Shown: in pieces, positions 16,551 to 25,718 of the stretch
Layout of the letters: every line of letters begins with the position of its first letter
How positions within the stretch are numbered: position 1 is the first letter of the stretch
Source: Helicobacter enhydrae
GTDB lineage: Bacteria > Campylobacterota > Campylobacteria > Campylobacterales > Helicobacteraceae
NCBI RefSeq assembly: GCF_001693335.1
Contig: NZ_CP016503.1
Span: forward strand, 620,001-684,000
Length of the DNA: 64,000 bases
Direction of reading: 5' to 3'
Made by a program: the position numbers and the translations under genes
Notes under the pieces: model-generated
Databases searched by the model: none
The model's input: the letters and a program-made list of their open reading frames with translations, nothing else
What the model was told of the DNA's origin: nothing

Positions 16551-17600
16551 ATGCAGCTTTTTACAGCAGGACCCAGCTCAAGCCACCCATCACTCCTTCA
16601 ATGCTTCAATTCACCCATCATTCATCATCGCAGTGAAGCATTTGCAGAGCTTTATGCAATAGTGCAAAAACACCTCAAAGCAATGATACAAATGCCTTAT
16701 GTCTTTTGCCTAAATTGCAGCGGAACCGGTGCAATGGAATCCGCACTCTCCAGCCTTACGCCATCCAAAATCTTGGTTTTGGATCACGGCAAATTCTCTC
16801 ATAGATGGGCAGTGATTGCTGATAGATTGCAAATCCCACACACACAAATCACCAAAGAATGGAATACATGGCACTCGCCTCAAGAAGTTTTGGAGACTTG
16901 CAAAAACGATCCGCAAATCAACTGCGTATGTTTGCAAACTTGCGAAAGTAGCGGAGGTGTCTCTCAAGACTATGCCCAAATCACACGAACAATCAAAGAA
17001 TTCAATCCCAACATTATGACCATTGTCGATGCAATCGCATCTCTTGGGATAGAAAAACTTGATACGGCAAATATCGATGTCTTGATTGGAGCAAGTCAAA
17101 AAGGCTTGATGCTTCCTGTGGGTATAGGTTTTGTATGGATCTCACAATTTGCAAAAGACAAATTGATGCAATGCCAACCAAAGAGTCTCTACCTAGCATT
17201 GCAAAATCAAATCTCCAATCCCATCCCTTTTTCGCTTCCATCAAATTATTTTTTGGCTCTCAAGTGTTTTTTTGAACTTGTCAAGCCAGAGCTCAATTAT
17301 TCGCTTGTCCAAACAAGATTCCAACAAACTAAAACTCTTTTGGAACAACTCAATGCTCCACTCTATTGTGCCAAACCGAGCTTGGGTATCATAGCCTTCA
17401 GAGATGAAGGAGAAAAAATCAGATCAATGCTCAAACTAGAGGGCATTCAAATCAGTGGAGGGCAAGATAAACTCAAAGGGCATATTTCAAGAATCGGAAA
17501 CTTCGGCATTTTGCAGGAATACGATTTGTTGCTTGAGGCACTAAAAAGCAAAGTTTTGCATTCTGTGCAAACAGAACAACTCACAACAAAGTTTGATTGA
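16551..17600 (+). CDS. Class V aminotransferase (serine-glyoxylate/alanine-glyoxylate type)
   Basis: A 349-residue PLP enzyme of the aspartate aminotransferase fold. The N-terminal LFTAGPSSSHPSLLQCF is the typical 'pGPt..p..v' start of the alanine/serine-glyoxylate aminotransferase branch; CSGTGAMESALSSL and TIVDAIASLGIEKLD supply PLP-phosphate and pyridine-N contacts; the Schiff-base Lys lies in IGASQKGLMLPVG near residue 187. The substrate cannot be fixed from sequence. A TAGAAT-like -10 is at 16499-16504. Confidence 0.85.
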   Translation: MQLFTAGPSSSHPSLLQCFNSPIIHHRSEAFAELYAIVQKHLKAMIQMPYVFCLNCSGTGAMESALSSLTPSKILVLDHGKFSHRWAVIADRLQIPHTQITKEWNTWHSPQEVLETCKNDPQINCVCLQTCESSGGVSQDYAQITRTIKEFNPNIMTIVDAIASLGIEKLDTANIDVLIGASQKGLMLPVGIGFVWISQFAKDKLMQCQPKSLYLALQNQISNPIPFSLPSNYFLALKCFFELVKPELNYSLVQTRFQQTKTLLEQLNAPLYCAKPSLGIIAFRDEGEKIRSMLKLEGIQISGGQDKLKGHISRIGNFGILQEYDLLLEALKSKVLHSVQTEQLTTKFD

Positions 17601-17637
17601 AAATTCTTAAAATTTCAATACACAAATGTTTTTTATA

Positions 17638-17656
17638 GACTATAATAATCGTTATC
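17638..17656 (+). promoter_or_regulatory. Fur-box-like operator over the fbpA -10
   Basis: The 19 bases from GACTATAATAATC to GTTATC match the classical 19-bp Fur consensus at 15 positions. They overlap a TATAAT at 17641-17646, so bound Fur would block RNA polymerase. The site is 24 bp upstream of the fbpA ATG. Confidence 0.65.
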
Positions 17657-17679
17657 AATTTCAAAAAAGGAGACCAACA

Positions 17680-18681
17680 ATGAAAAAATTGATGTTATTT
17701 GTTTTGTCACAAATTCTTGTATTTGGCGTCGAAATCAATGTATATTCGACAAGGCACTATGATGCAGATTTGGAGCTATTTCGCAAATTTGAAGCTCAAA
17801 CTGGAATCAAAGTCAATTACACACAAGCCAAACCCGCAGAACTCATCAAAAGACTGCAGCTTGAGGGCGACAAATCCCCTGCTGATGTGTTTATCACGGC
17901 AGATATTTCCAATCTGACAGAAGCCAAAAATGCTGGTTTGCTCACTCCGACAAACTCTCAAGTTTTGCAATCCATTGTCCCATCCAATCTTAGAGATTCT
18001 GATAGTCAATGGTTTGCGATTACCAAAAGAGCGAGGATTGTCGTATATGCCAAAAATCGAGGAGTTGATCCCAACCTTGTGAAAACCTATGATGATCTTG
18101 CCAAACCTGATCTCAAAGGAAAGCTACTTGTTCGCAGTGCTACATCTCCATACAGCAAGACACTCTTGGCAAGTATCATCGTAAGTGAAGGCGAACAAAA
18201 AGCAAGAGCTTGGGCACAAGGCGTTTTGAACAATCTTGCCACCAAACCAAAAGGTGGGGATAGAGATCAAGCAAGATTAGTCTATGCTGGAAATGGCGAT
18301 TATGCTATCATCAATACTTACTACATCGGGCTCATGAAAAACTCCAAAGATCCAAGAGATGTGGAAGTGGCAAACTCATTGGGTATCATATTTCCCAATC
18401 AAAATGGTCGTGGCACACATATCAATGTCAGTGGCGTAGCGATGACAAAATCAAGCAAACACCCAAAAGAGGCTCAAAAATTTATGGAGTTTTTGGTCAG
18501 CAAGGAGGCTCAAGAAATGCTAAGCAACGCAAACTACGAATACCCTATCCGCTCTGATGTCAAACTCAATGAAACAATCAAAAGCTTTGGGACATTCAAA
18601 GAGGATCCCACCTCTGTCAATGAGATTGCTGCTAAAGTCAAAGAGGCAGTCAAAATCTATGATGAAGTCGGATTCAGATGA
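17680..18681 (+). CDS. Ferric iron ABC transporter, periplasmic binding protein (FbpA type)
   Basis: A 333-residue precursor. The start is ATG 17680 behind AAGGAG; it gives signal peptide KKLMLFVLSQILVFG. The mature part starts VEINVYSTRHYDADLELF, close to FbpA/FutA proteins, and has tyrosines in the second half (AGNGDYAIINTYYIG) of the type that ligate Fe(III). It captures ferric iron in the periplasm for the permease and ATPase that follow. ATGA overlap with the next gene. A Fur-box-like operator controls it. Confidence 0.88.
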   Translation: MKKLMLFVLSQILVFGVEINVYSTRHYDADLELFRKFEAQTGIKVNYTQAKPAELIKRLQLEGDKSPADVFITADISNLTEAKNAGLLTPTNSQVLQSIVPSNLRDSDSQWFAITKRARIVVYAKNRGVDPNLVKTYDDLAKPDLKGKLLVRSATSPYSKTLLASIIVSEGEQKARAWAQGVLNNLATKPKGGDRDQARLVYAGNGDYAIINTYYIGLMKNSKDPRDVEVANSLGIIFPNQNGRGTHINVSGVAMTKSSKHPKEAQKFMEFLVSKEAQEMLSNANYEYPIRSDVKLNETIKSFGTFKEDPTSVNEIAAKVKEAVKIYDEVGFR

Positions 18682-20282
18682 GAATTATATTTCAATGCCT
18701 AGCCCTACTTATCGTAGGGATTGTGGCAGTTCCAATCTTTGGAACTTTTGTAGAAACCTGCTATGTTTTCCTTCAATCCCTACAACAAGATTCATCACTT
18801 GCATTAGAGATCCAATCCAACCTCAAACACTTCTTTACATTTTTGTTTGGGCGTTTTCTTGCAGATAGTTTTATCGTCGTGTTTTGCGTATTGCTACTCA
18901 GTGCATTGATTGGGACAACTTGTGCTTATCTAGTCGCTCATTATCGCTTTTTTGGTTCTAAAATTTTAGACAAAATCTTATTCTTGCCCCTTGCAATTCC
19001 TAGCTATATCTTAGCTTTTGCGTATGTGGGACTCTTGGACTTTAGTGGGATTTTTTATGAAATTTTGGGTTTGCGGGTTGATATATTCAATCTTGGTGGA
19101 GTGATTTTTGTCCTCACCTTTTCACTCTTTCCTTATGTGTATCTTTTTGCAAAAGATGCCTTCCAAACAGAATCCACAACGCTCTATGAAGTTGCACAGA
19201 CGATGAAATGCTCACAATGGCAAATCTTTTATAAAGTCTCACTCCCTCTTGCCAAACCTGCGATTTTGTCTGGTCTTTTGTTGGTTTTGATGGAAACATT
19301 GAGTGATTATGGTGCGAGTGCCTATCTAGGAGTGGATACATTTTCTGCGGGTATTTTCAAACTTTGGTATGACTTAAGCGATCCCTACTCTGCTAGCATA
19401 CTTACAGCAATTTTGATGCTATTTGTATTGGGGTTAATGCAGGTAGAACAGAAACTCAAAAACAGACAAAAATATAGCTCCAATCAAAACTGCAAGCTCC
19501 TTATCAATCCCAAACCTCTGCCACCCATTCCATCATTACTCGCTTCTTGCTTCTGCTCACTCATCGCAACGCTTGGTTTTTTCCTACCACTATTTTGGCT
19601 TCTTTATTGGGGATTACAAGATTCCAAACTCTTTGAAAAAGATTTCTATTTGCTCGCCCTAAACTCATTGCATGTTGGGATCCTTAGTGCGTGTTTTGCT
19701 CTCATCTGTGCTTTGTTTTTGTGCTTTGTCATACGAATCACGCGACAAACATTTCTACGCAATCTCCTCACACAAACAAGCACTCTAGGATATGCTATCC
19801 CCGGTGCAGTCGTAGGGGTGAGCATGATGATTTTAGCCACAGCGATTTCAAACTTGACCAATATTCCACTTCTAGGCACTTCAATAAGCCTCCTTGTCTT
19901 TGCTTATATCGTGCGTTTTTTAGCCACAGCGATTTATTCCATACAAAATGGCTATGACAAAATCCACGCCTGTCTTGATGAAGCAAGTTTGTCTCTTAGG
20001 AGTGGATACATCAGACTTTGGTTCAAAATCCATTTGCCACTTCTCAAGCACTTCATCCTTTCGGCACTGCTAGTTGTTTTTATCGACACAATCAAAGAAT
20101 TGCCAACCACTAGAATGCTTGCACCCTTTGGATTTGAAACACTCAGCACAAAGGCATTTTGGTATGCCACAGATGAGAGGCTCTACAACTCCGCACTTCC
20201 CTCACTTCTCATTGTTCTACTCTCTCTTTTGAGTATGCTCATAATTAATCTATGGATAAGGAAAGATGATGCTAGAGATTAA
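18678..20282 (+). CDS. Ferric iron ABC transporter, permease (FbpB type)
   Basis: A 534-residue, about 12-helix inner-membrane protein made of two BPD_transp_1 domains in tandem, as in FbpB. Each half has an EAA-loop-like motif before its last helices: LYEVAQTMKCSQWQIFYKVS near residue 170 and LDEASLSLRSGYIRLWFKIH near residue 435. It overlaps fbpA by 4 bp and the ATPase by 17 bp. Confidence 0.9.
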   Translation: MRIIFQCLALLIVGIVAVPIFGTFVETCYVFLQSLQQDSSLALEIQSNLKHFFTFLFGRFLADSFIVVFCVLLLSALIGTTCAYLVAHYRFFGSKILDKILFLPLAIPSYILAFAYVGLLDFSGIFYEILGLRVDIFNLGGVIFVLTFSLFPYVYLFAKDAFQTESTTLYEVAQTMKCSQWQIFYKVSLPLAKPAILSGLLLVLMETLSDYGASAYLGVDTFSAGIFKLWYDLSDPYSASILTAILMLFVLGLMQVEQKLKNRQKYSSNQNCKLLINPKPLPPIPSLLASCFCSLIATLGFFLPLFWLLYWGLQDSKLFEKDFYLLALNSLHVGILSACFALICALFLCFVIRITRQTFLRNLLTQTSTLGYAIPGAVVGVSMMILATAISNLTNIPLLGTSISLLVFAYIVRFLATAIYSIQNGYDKIHACLDEASLSLRSGYIRLWFKIHLPLLKHFILSALLVVFIDTIKELPTTRMLAPFGFETLSTKAFWYATDERLYNSALPSLLIVLLSLLSMLIINLWIRKDDARD

Positions 20283-21180
20283 AAATTTATACAAAAATTT
20301 TGGCAAAACAGAAGTGCTTCGCGATGTGAGCTTAAGCCTCAAAAAAGGAGAGGTGTTGAGTATCTTGGGCAATAGCGGGAGTGGCAAAAGCACATTGTTG
20401 CGAATCTTGGTCGGACTTGAAAAGCCCACTAGCTTCACGCATTTTCATTGCACCACAAAAACAGCAATGATGTTTCAAAACTATGCGTTGTTTCCCCACC
20501 TCAATGTAGAAGATAACATTCTTTTTGCCTTGCAGCACTCTCCAAAAACCCAAAGAAATGCACGATTGCAAGAATTGCTCCGCTTCTTTGGTATCGAAAC
20601 AATCAGGCACAAAAGAATCGATGAGATTTCTGGAGGACAGGCGCAAAGGGTGGCTTTTGCTCGTGCTATCGCGATGGAATGTGAGCTTCTTTTGCTCGAT
20701 GAGCCATTTTCCAATCTTGATAGCCACCTCAAAGAATCTCTAAGGGGCGACCTCAAAGAAATGATCAAAAAGCAAGGGCTTTCAGCCATCATCGTGACGC
20801 ACGACATCGATGATGCTTATTATCTTTCAGACAAAATCGCCCTATTGAAGCAAGGAAGCGTGATTGATTGCAATACCCCCCAATCGCTATACTTCCACCC
20901 AAAAAGCAAAGAATCTCAAGCTTTCTTACCACATCTAAATGTCATCGATGAACCGCTAGATAGCGATGATTTGTTTTTCAAATGGATCATCCAAAGAAAT
21001 TATATTTTTAGTGCTGGAGAGATTCGGGTTGGGCATACATTTCGAGGCAAGGTATTGGAGCACAAATTCCTTGGGGCATTTTGCAAAGTCAAAGTGCAAT
21101 ACAAACACATTGTATTTTTTATGCTCACCCACCCACATCAATGCTTACAAGAATATATTGATTTTGAGATTATTTCTTGA
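20266..21180 (+). CDS. Ferric iron ABC transporter, ATP-binding protein (FbpC type)
   Basis: A 304-residue ABC ATPase: Walker A GNSGSGKSTLLR, Q-loop MMFQNYALFPH, signature ISGGQAQRVAFARAI, Walker B LLLLDEPFSNLD, switch His IVTHDID. A C-terminal regulatory domain follows (residues about 225-304). It powers the FbpB permease. Two adjacent ATGs (20266 and 20269) both follow AAGGAA. The last 11 bp overlap the convergent lon gene. Confidence 0.9.
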   Translation: MMLEIKNLYKNFGKTEVLRDVSLSLKKGEVLSILGNSGSGKSTLLRILVGLEKPTSFTHFHCTTKTAMMFQNYALFPHLNVEDNILFALQHSPKTQRNARLQELLRFFGIETIRHKRIDEISGGQAQRVAFARAIAMECELLLLDEPFSNLDSHLKESLRGDLKEMIKKQGLSAIIVTHDIDDAYYLSDKIALLKQGSVIDCNTPQSLYFHPKSKESQAFLPHLNVIDEPLDSDDLFFKWIIQRNYIFSAGEIRVGHTFRGKVLEHKFLGAFCKVKVQYKHIVFFMLTHPHQCLQEYIDFEIIS

Positions 21181-23545
21181 TCACCAAAGCTTCTTTGATC
21201 ACCTCATCAATACAAGTAACTGGAATAATCTCAAGCGCTTCTTTCACCTCTTGAGGAATTTCATCCAAATCCCTTTGATAGTTTTTGAGAGGAATGAGTG
21301 CCTTTTGCACCCCTGCCTTATGAGCGGCAATCAATTTTTCTTTCAACCCGCCAATGGGCAAAACTTTGCCACTCAATGTCAGCTCTCCTGTCATTGCCAC
21401 ATCTGATCTGACTTTATAATCTGTCAAAATAGAGGCGATCACACTTGCCATTGCAATCCCTGCACTTGGTCCGTCTTTGGGTGTTGCACCCTCTGGCACA
21501 TGCAAATGCAAATCATAGACTTCATAAGCTTGCTTAGTGCTTTTTTTGTCAAATTGGATTTGAGATTTGAGTTTCTTTTCACTCAAAAGCACCTTGACTA
21601 CAGAATAGGCAATGCGCGCTGATTCTTTCATCACATCGCCCAAACTTCCTGTCAAAGATAGATTTCCTTTACCCGCAATCCTCACGACTTCGATTTTTAG
21701 CACATCTCCACCCACACTTGTCCAAGCCAAGCCATTCACAACGCCCACTTGATCCACCTTGTCTGCAGGATCAATCTCAAAAACAATTTTGTCCAAAAAT
21801 TCTTTGAGATTTTTCTGTGTGATAGAAATCTTCTCACTCTCTCCATTGGTGCTATTCAACAGAATCTTTTGGGCACTCTTTCTCATGATTTGAGCGATTT
21901 TGCGACGCAGATTCCTCACTCCTGATTCGCGTGTGTATTTTTCAATCATCTCTTTGAGTGCGGTGGTAGAGATACTCACCTCAAAATTTTTCAATCCGTG
22001 CTTTTTGAGCTCTTGGGGGATTAGATATTTTTTGGCAATTTGCTCTTTTTCTTGTGGAGTGTAGCTAGAGATTTGAATGAACTCCATTCTATCTCTAAGT
22101 GGTGGAGGGATTTGAGAAATATCGTTGGCTGTGGCGATAAAAATCACATTGGAAAGATCAAGATTGAAGTTTGTATAATAGTCTCTAAACTCTTTGTTCT
22201 GCTCAGGATCCAAAATCTCAAGCAACACGCTTGTGGGATCTCCTCTAAAACTTCTGCCGACCTTATCAATCTCATCTAGCACCATTACAGGATCCATCTC
22301 TTTTGCATCAATCAAGCCTTGCGTGATACGACCTGGCATTGCCCCCAAATAAGTGCGACGATGACCTCTTAACTCATTGACATCTTCTAACCCCCCCAAA
22401 GCCAAACGCACAAGAGAACGCCCCATCGCTTTGGCAATCGAATTGGCAAGTGAGGTTTTCCCAACACCGGGAGGACCATAGAAGCACAAAATCGTCCCCT
22501 TGCTGTCTTTTTTGTCTTTGCCTCGCAAACTTAGCAATTCTTGCACAGAAAAATACTCCAAGATTCTCTTTTTGGGGTTTTCAAGAGAATAATGATCGCT
22601 ATCGAGTTGTTTTTGCACTTTTTGGATTGAGATTTTTTGTCGGCTTAACTTTCCAAAAGGAATCTCAAGCACCCACTCTAGATAATTTTGCACGATACTT
22701 GCATCCCCGCTATCTTGATTCATCTTAGTCAATCTATCGATTTGACGCTTAATCTCTTTGTGAATCTCTGCACTTACAAAGGGTTTGATGTGGTTTAATT
22801 TGTCGCGATAGCTTTGTATCTCTTCCTCTTTTTGCCCCTCTAGCCCCAACTCTTTGTTGATTTGGCGAATCTGCTCTTTGAGAAAATATTCTTTGTTGAT
22901 CTTGTCCATTTTGTTTTGGACACGCGTTTTGATCTCTTTTTGGAGTTTTTGGTTTGCAATATCTGCGACCACATACTCAATCAAAAGCAAGATTCTTTGA
23001 TGCATGTCATCTTTGGCAAATAGCTCAAAGGCTTGAGATTTTTTGAGCTTCATACTTGAGGCGATCAAATCCACAATGCGATTGATATCCTCAGACTCTT
23101 CAATCGTGCGTAACAATTCTTGAGTGATATTAGAATTCACATTTGCAAGTTGCTCGACCTGCTCTTTTAGGACCTCAAAAGTCGCTTGAATCATTTCGGG
23201 ATTTTGCTCTTGATAGACAAAAGGAGCGATCACCCCTTCAAGTGGATCTTGCGAGATAAGCTCAGCAATCACCCCGCGTTCTATTCCACGAAACAGAAGC
23301 TTGAGGCGTCCATCAGGCAAAGACACCTTACGCATCACTTGCCCAACAATCCCAATAGGATAAAACTCCTTATCGCTCCCTTCTTTGAAAAATGCGACAA
23401 AGAGATTTTTGTCTTCTTTGAGTGCTTTGTTTGCCGCTTGGATATTTTTGGCATTACTAATAAAAATGGGGGCTATCATGAAAGGATAGACATTGAAATC
23501 CTCCTCGATGATAATTGGCATTTGCATCGTCATTTCCTTACTCAC
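21170..23545 (-). CDS. lon: ATP-dependent protease Lon
   Basis: About 790 residues. LON substrate-binding domain first (VYPFMIAPIFISNAKNI), long coiled-coil region to about residue 330, AAA+ core with Walker A YGPPGVGKTSLANSIAKAMG and Walker B VMVLDEIDKVG, then the Ser-Lys protease domain with catalytic Ser in PKDGPSAGIAMAS and Lys in GGLKEKLIAAHKAG. It degrades misfolded and regulatory proteins in the cytoplasm. The start is uncertain: GTG 23545 has AAGGAG 7 bases upstream; ATG 23533 and ATG 23527 are alternatives. Confidence 0.95.
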   Translation of the reverse strand: MSKEMTMQMPIIIEEDFNVYPFMIAPIFISNAKNIQAANKALKEDKNLFVAFFKEGSDKEFYPIGIVGQVMRKVSLPDGRLKLLFRGIERGVIAELISQDPLEGVIAPFVYQEQNPEMIQATFEVLKEQVEQLANVNSNITQELLRTIEESEDINRIVDLIASSMKLKKSQAFELFAKDDMHQRILLLIEYVVADIANQKLQKEIKTRVQNKMDKINKEYFLKEQIRQINKELGLEGQKEEEIQSYRDKLNHIKPFVSAEIHKEIKRQIDRLTKMNQDSGDASIVQNYLEWVLEIPFGKLSRQKISIQKVQKQLDSDHYSLENPKKRILEYFSVQELLSLRGKDKKDSKGTILCFYGPPGVGKTSLANSIAKAMGRSLVRLALGGLEDVNELRGHRRTYLGAMPGRITQGLIDAKEMDPVMVLDEIDKVGRSFRGDPTSVLLEILDPEQNKEFRDYYTNFNLDLSNVIFIATANDISQIPPPLRDRMEFIQISSYTPQEKEQIAKKYLIPQELKKHGLKNFEVSISTTALKEMIEKYTRESGVRNLRRKIAQIMRKSAQKILLNSTNGESEKISITQKNLKEFLDKIVFEIDPADKVDQVGVVNGLAWTSVGGDVLKIEVVRIAGKGNLSLTGSLGDVMKESARIAYSVVKVLLSEKKLKSQIQFDKKSTKQAYEVYDLHLHVPEGATPKDGPSAGIAMASVIASILTDYKVRSDVAMTGELTLSGKVLPIGGLKEKLIAAHKAGVQKALIPLKNYQRDLDEIPQEVKEALEIIPVTCIDEVIKEALVIKK

Positions 23546-23566
23546 AATCACTCCTTACTTTCAAAA

Positions 23567-24271
23567 TCACCAACTAAAAATCAACGCATACCAAGGAATA
23601 TAAGAAGGGATAATATAATCAATCTGCTCAAGCTCAATGGCATTCATCACATACCAAGGCACGGCATTGCTAATGCGTCTAAACGACTGCTCTATCCCGA
23701 GATCCTCGCGTTTCAAATAATCTTTTTCTGCATAAGCTTTGCCTTGCTTTTTATACACATTGGCAATGGCTGCATTCAATTCGGCTAAACCTAATTGAAA
23801 TTTGGTGAGAATATAGCCAACAAATGGCGTATAGACATCATCAGGATAGGCGTCCAAATAGGCTTTGATCTCTTTGATAGAATTGAGCATAAACTCTTGA
23901 TCTTTGGATTGATTTTTGAAAGAGTAAAAACGCGCCAAAATTTTAAGATAATTGATATAGCTATAGTTTGCTTGATTGGAAAAGCGTTTTAGGTATTCAT
24001 CAAAATAAAATTCTGCCAACACAAACTCATCTTCTGCCATATGTGCGTGTCCCAAAGCCAACATCGCATCAGCAATCAATGGAGAGTTGATATGTTCGCT
24101 TTGCAGTGAGGCGAATTTGGTGTCTGCACTCTCCAAATTATTGAAACGAATCTCTTTGAAAATTTCTTCATACCAATACATTGCAGGTTTATCAAACTCA
24201 TCATTCTTGTTTGAGCAAGAACTCAGAAAAATGCCCATCACAAAGAGCAAACCAACCAATCTAATACTCAT
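23567..24271 (-). CDS. bamD: Outer membrane assembly lipoprotein BamD
   Basis: A 234-residue lipoprotein: signal peptide with lipobox LSSC near residue 20, then TPR-like helices (SADTKFASLQSEHINSPLIA, ALGHAHMAEDEFVLAEFYFD). BamD is the essential lipoprotein partner of BamA, which inserts beta-barrels such as the receptors and the autotransporter in this window. ATG 24271 follows AGGAAG; the preceding TTG is less likely. Upstream of lon on the same strand. Confidence 0.9.
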   Translation of the reverse strand: MSIRLVGLLFVMGIFLSSCSNKNDEFDKPAMYWYEEIFKEIRFNNLESADTKFASLQSEHINSPLIADAMLALGHAHMAEDEFVLAEFYFDEYLKRFSNQANYSYINYLKILARFYSFKNQSKDQEFMLNSIKEIKAYLDAYPDDVYTPFVGYILTKFQLGLAELNAAIANVYKKQGKAYAEKDYLKREDLGIEQSFRRISNAVPWYVMNAIELEQIDYIIPSYIPWYALIFSW

Positions 24272-24315
24272 CAAATCACTTCCTCAATTTTTGTCAATCT
24301 CTCGCACAATCAGAT

Positions 24316-24321
24316 ATTATA
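24316..24321 (-). promoter_or_regulatory. -10 box for bamD
   Basis: TATAAT on the minus strand 45-50 bp upstream of the bamD start, in the AT-rich divergent region shared with fliW. Confidence 0.5.
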
Positions 24322-24510
24322 AAATCAAAGCAATGCTTTTGTTTTAACCCAAAAACTTAAACTAGTTTTGATTGACAAAATCATTTAAACTTTTGCAATT
24401 TTTATGATAAAAACTGCAAATTATAGCTCATAGAAGTGCAAAAAATTGATTTTTCAAAGTTTTTTAGGATAAAATGACTGAGTTTAGACTTTAGCAGGAG
24501 ATACTTGACA

Positions 24511-24921
24511 ATGGTTTTTGAGGTAAAATCGCCAATTCTTGGCTTTGAAGATGTAAGTAAAATGAGACTTGAAAAAATCGATGATTTGTTTATGAAGCTT
24601 TCAAATAGCGAAGATTCTTCCCCGATCTTTACATTAATCAATCCATTTGCTTTGCGTGCCTATGATTTTGAGATCCCCACTGCATTAGAACTCTTGCTTG
24701 ATATTAAATCTCAAGAGGATATTTTGGTAGGCAACATTATGGTGCTACACACACCTAGCAAAGATTCTACAATCAACTTTATCGCTCCTGTGATCTTCAA
24801 TGTAAAAAACAAAACAATGGCTCAAGTCGTCCTAGATAGTGCCAAATACCCCCAATACGGCATCGCAGAACCCATCAGTGCGTATGGAAATTTTGATGAT
24901 ACGGAGGAATCTCAACAATGA
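24511..24921 (+). CDS. fliW: Flagellar assembly factor FliW
   Basis: 136 residues with the FliW fold: VFEVKSPILGFEDVSKMRLE at the start and FIAPVIFNVKNKTMAQVVLD near residue 90. FliW binds flagellin and antagonises CsrA, linking flagellin export to translation. The start is ATG 24511 (CAGGAG 10 bases upstream); a TTG at 24505 is too close to it. ATGA overlap with proC. Confidence 0.9.
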   Translation: MVFEVKSPILGFEDVSKMRLEKIDDLFMKLSNSEDSSPIFTLINPFALRAYDFEIPTALELLLDIKSQEDILVGNIMVLHTPSKDSTINFIAPVIFNVKNKTMAQVVLDSAKYPQYGIAEPISAYGNFDDTEESQQ

Positions 24922-25718
24922 AAACAATTGCGATTGTCGGTTATGGGAATCTTGCAACCTCGATTTTTAAAGGTTTTGCTACCAATCCCAAAATTAGCCA
25001 ATATGATTTTTTTGTTCATGGGCGTCATCTAGACAAAGCACAAGAGTTTGCCAATAAATTTCCAAAACTTAAAATTCAAGCTATTGAGACACTTGAGATT
25101 CTCAAAGATTGCAATCCCATCATTATTCTTTGTGTCAAGCCAAAGGGTTTATCCTATTTCACCTTTTACCACCAAGCCTATCTTATCTATTCTGTGATGG
25201 CAGGAGTTGAAATCGCCCAAATCAAACAATATTTTCAGAATGCAAGTTTTTATGCAAGGGCAATGCCTAATGTTGGTGCAAGTGCTGGGCACTCAAGCAC
25301 GGCTGTTTTTTTGCAACACCAAAATCAAGACACACAAGAAGCAACCCAAATCTTGCAAAATCTCACAGATAGCTTTGGTGCTACGATTTTTCTTAATGAT
25401 GAAATGCTGATTGATTCAAGTATTGCGACAAGTGGAAGCACGCCAGCATTTTTATCCCTTGTGGCTGAGGGGCTTATCGATGCAGGAGTGCGTGAGGGGA
25501 TTGATCATGCTACAAGCGTGAAATTGGTGCAAAATACATTTGAGGGTTTTGCCAAACTGCTCAAAACCCACACTCCACAAGAAATCAAAACTCTTGTCAC
25601 AAGTCCCGCTGGGACAACCGCTCAAGGACTTGCCTATCTAGAATCCAAAGCCTTCAAAGGCATCATTCAAGAAGCAGGACATCAAGCGGTTTTGAAAGCC
25701 CAAAAAAAGACACACTGA
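24918..25718 (+). CDS. proC: Pyrroline-5-carboxylate reductase
   Basis: A 266-residue NAD(P)H-dependent enzyme of the last proline-synthesis step. Rossmann motif IVGYGNLATSIFKGF at the N-terminus, ARAMPNVGASAGHSSTA in the middle and the C-terminal signature VTSPAGTTAQGLAYLE. It is coupled to fliW by overlap. Its TGA stop is followed directly, in the same frame, by the TTG start of miaA. Confidence 0.95.
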   Translation: MKTIAIVGYGNLATSIFKGFATNPKISQYDFFVHGRHLDKAQEFANKFPKLKIQAIETLEILKDCNPIIILCVKPKGLSYFTFYHQAYLIYSVMAGVEIAQIKQYFQNASFYARAMPNVGASAGHSSTAVFLQHQNQDTQEATQILQNLTDSFGATIFLNDEMLIDSSIATSGSTPAFLSLVAEGLIDAGVREGIDHATSVKLVQNTFEGFAKLLKTHTPQEIKTLVTSPAGTTAQGLAYLESKAFKGIIQEAGHQAVLKAQKKTH

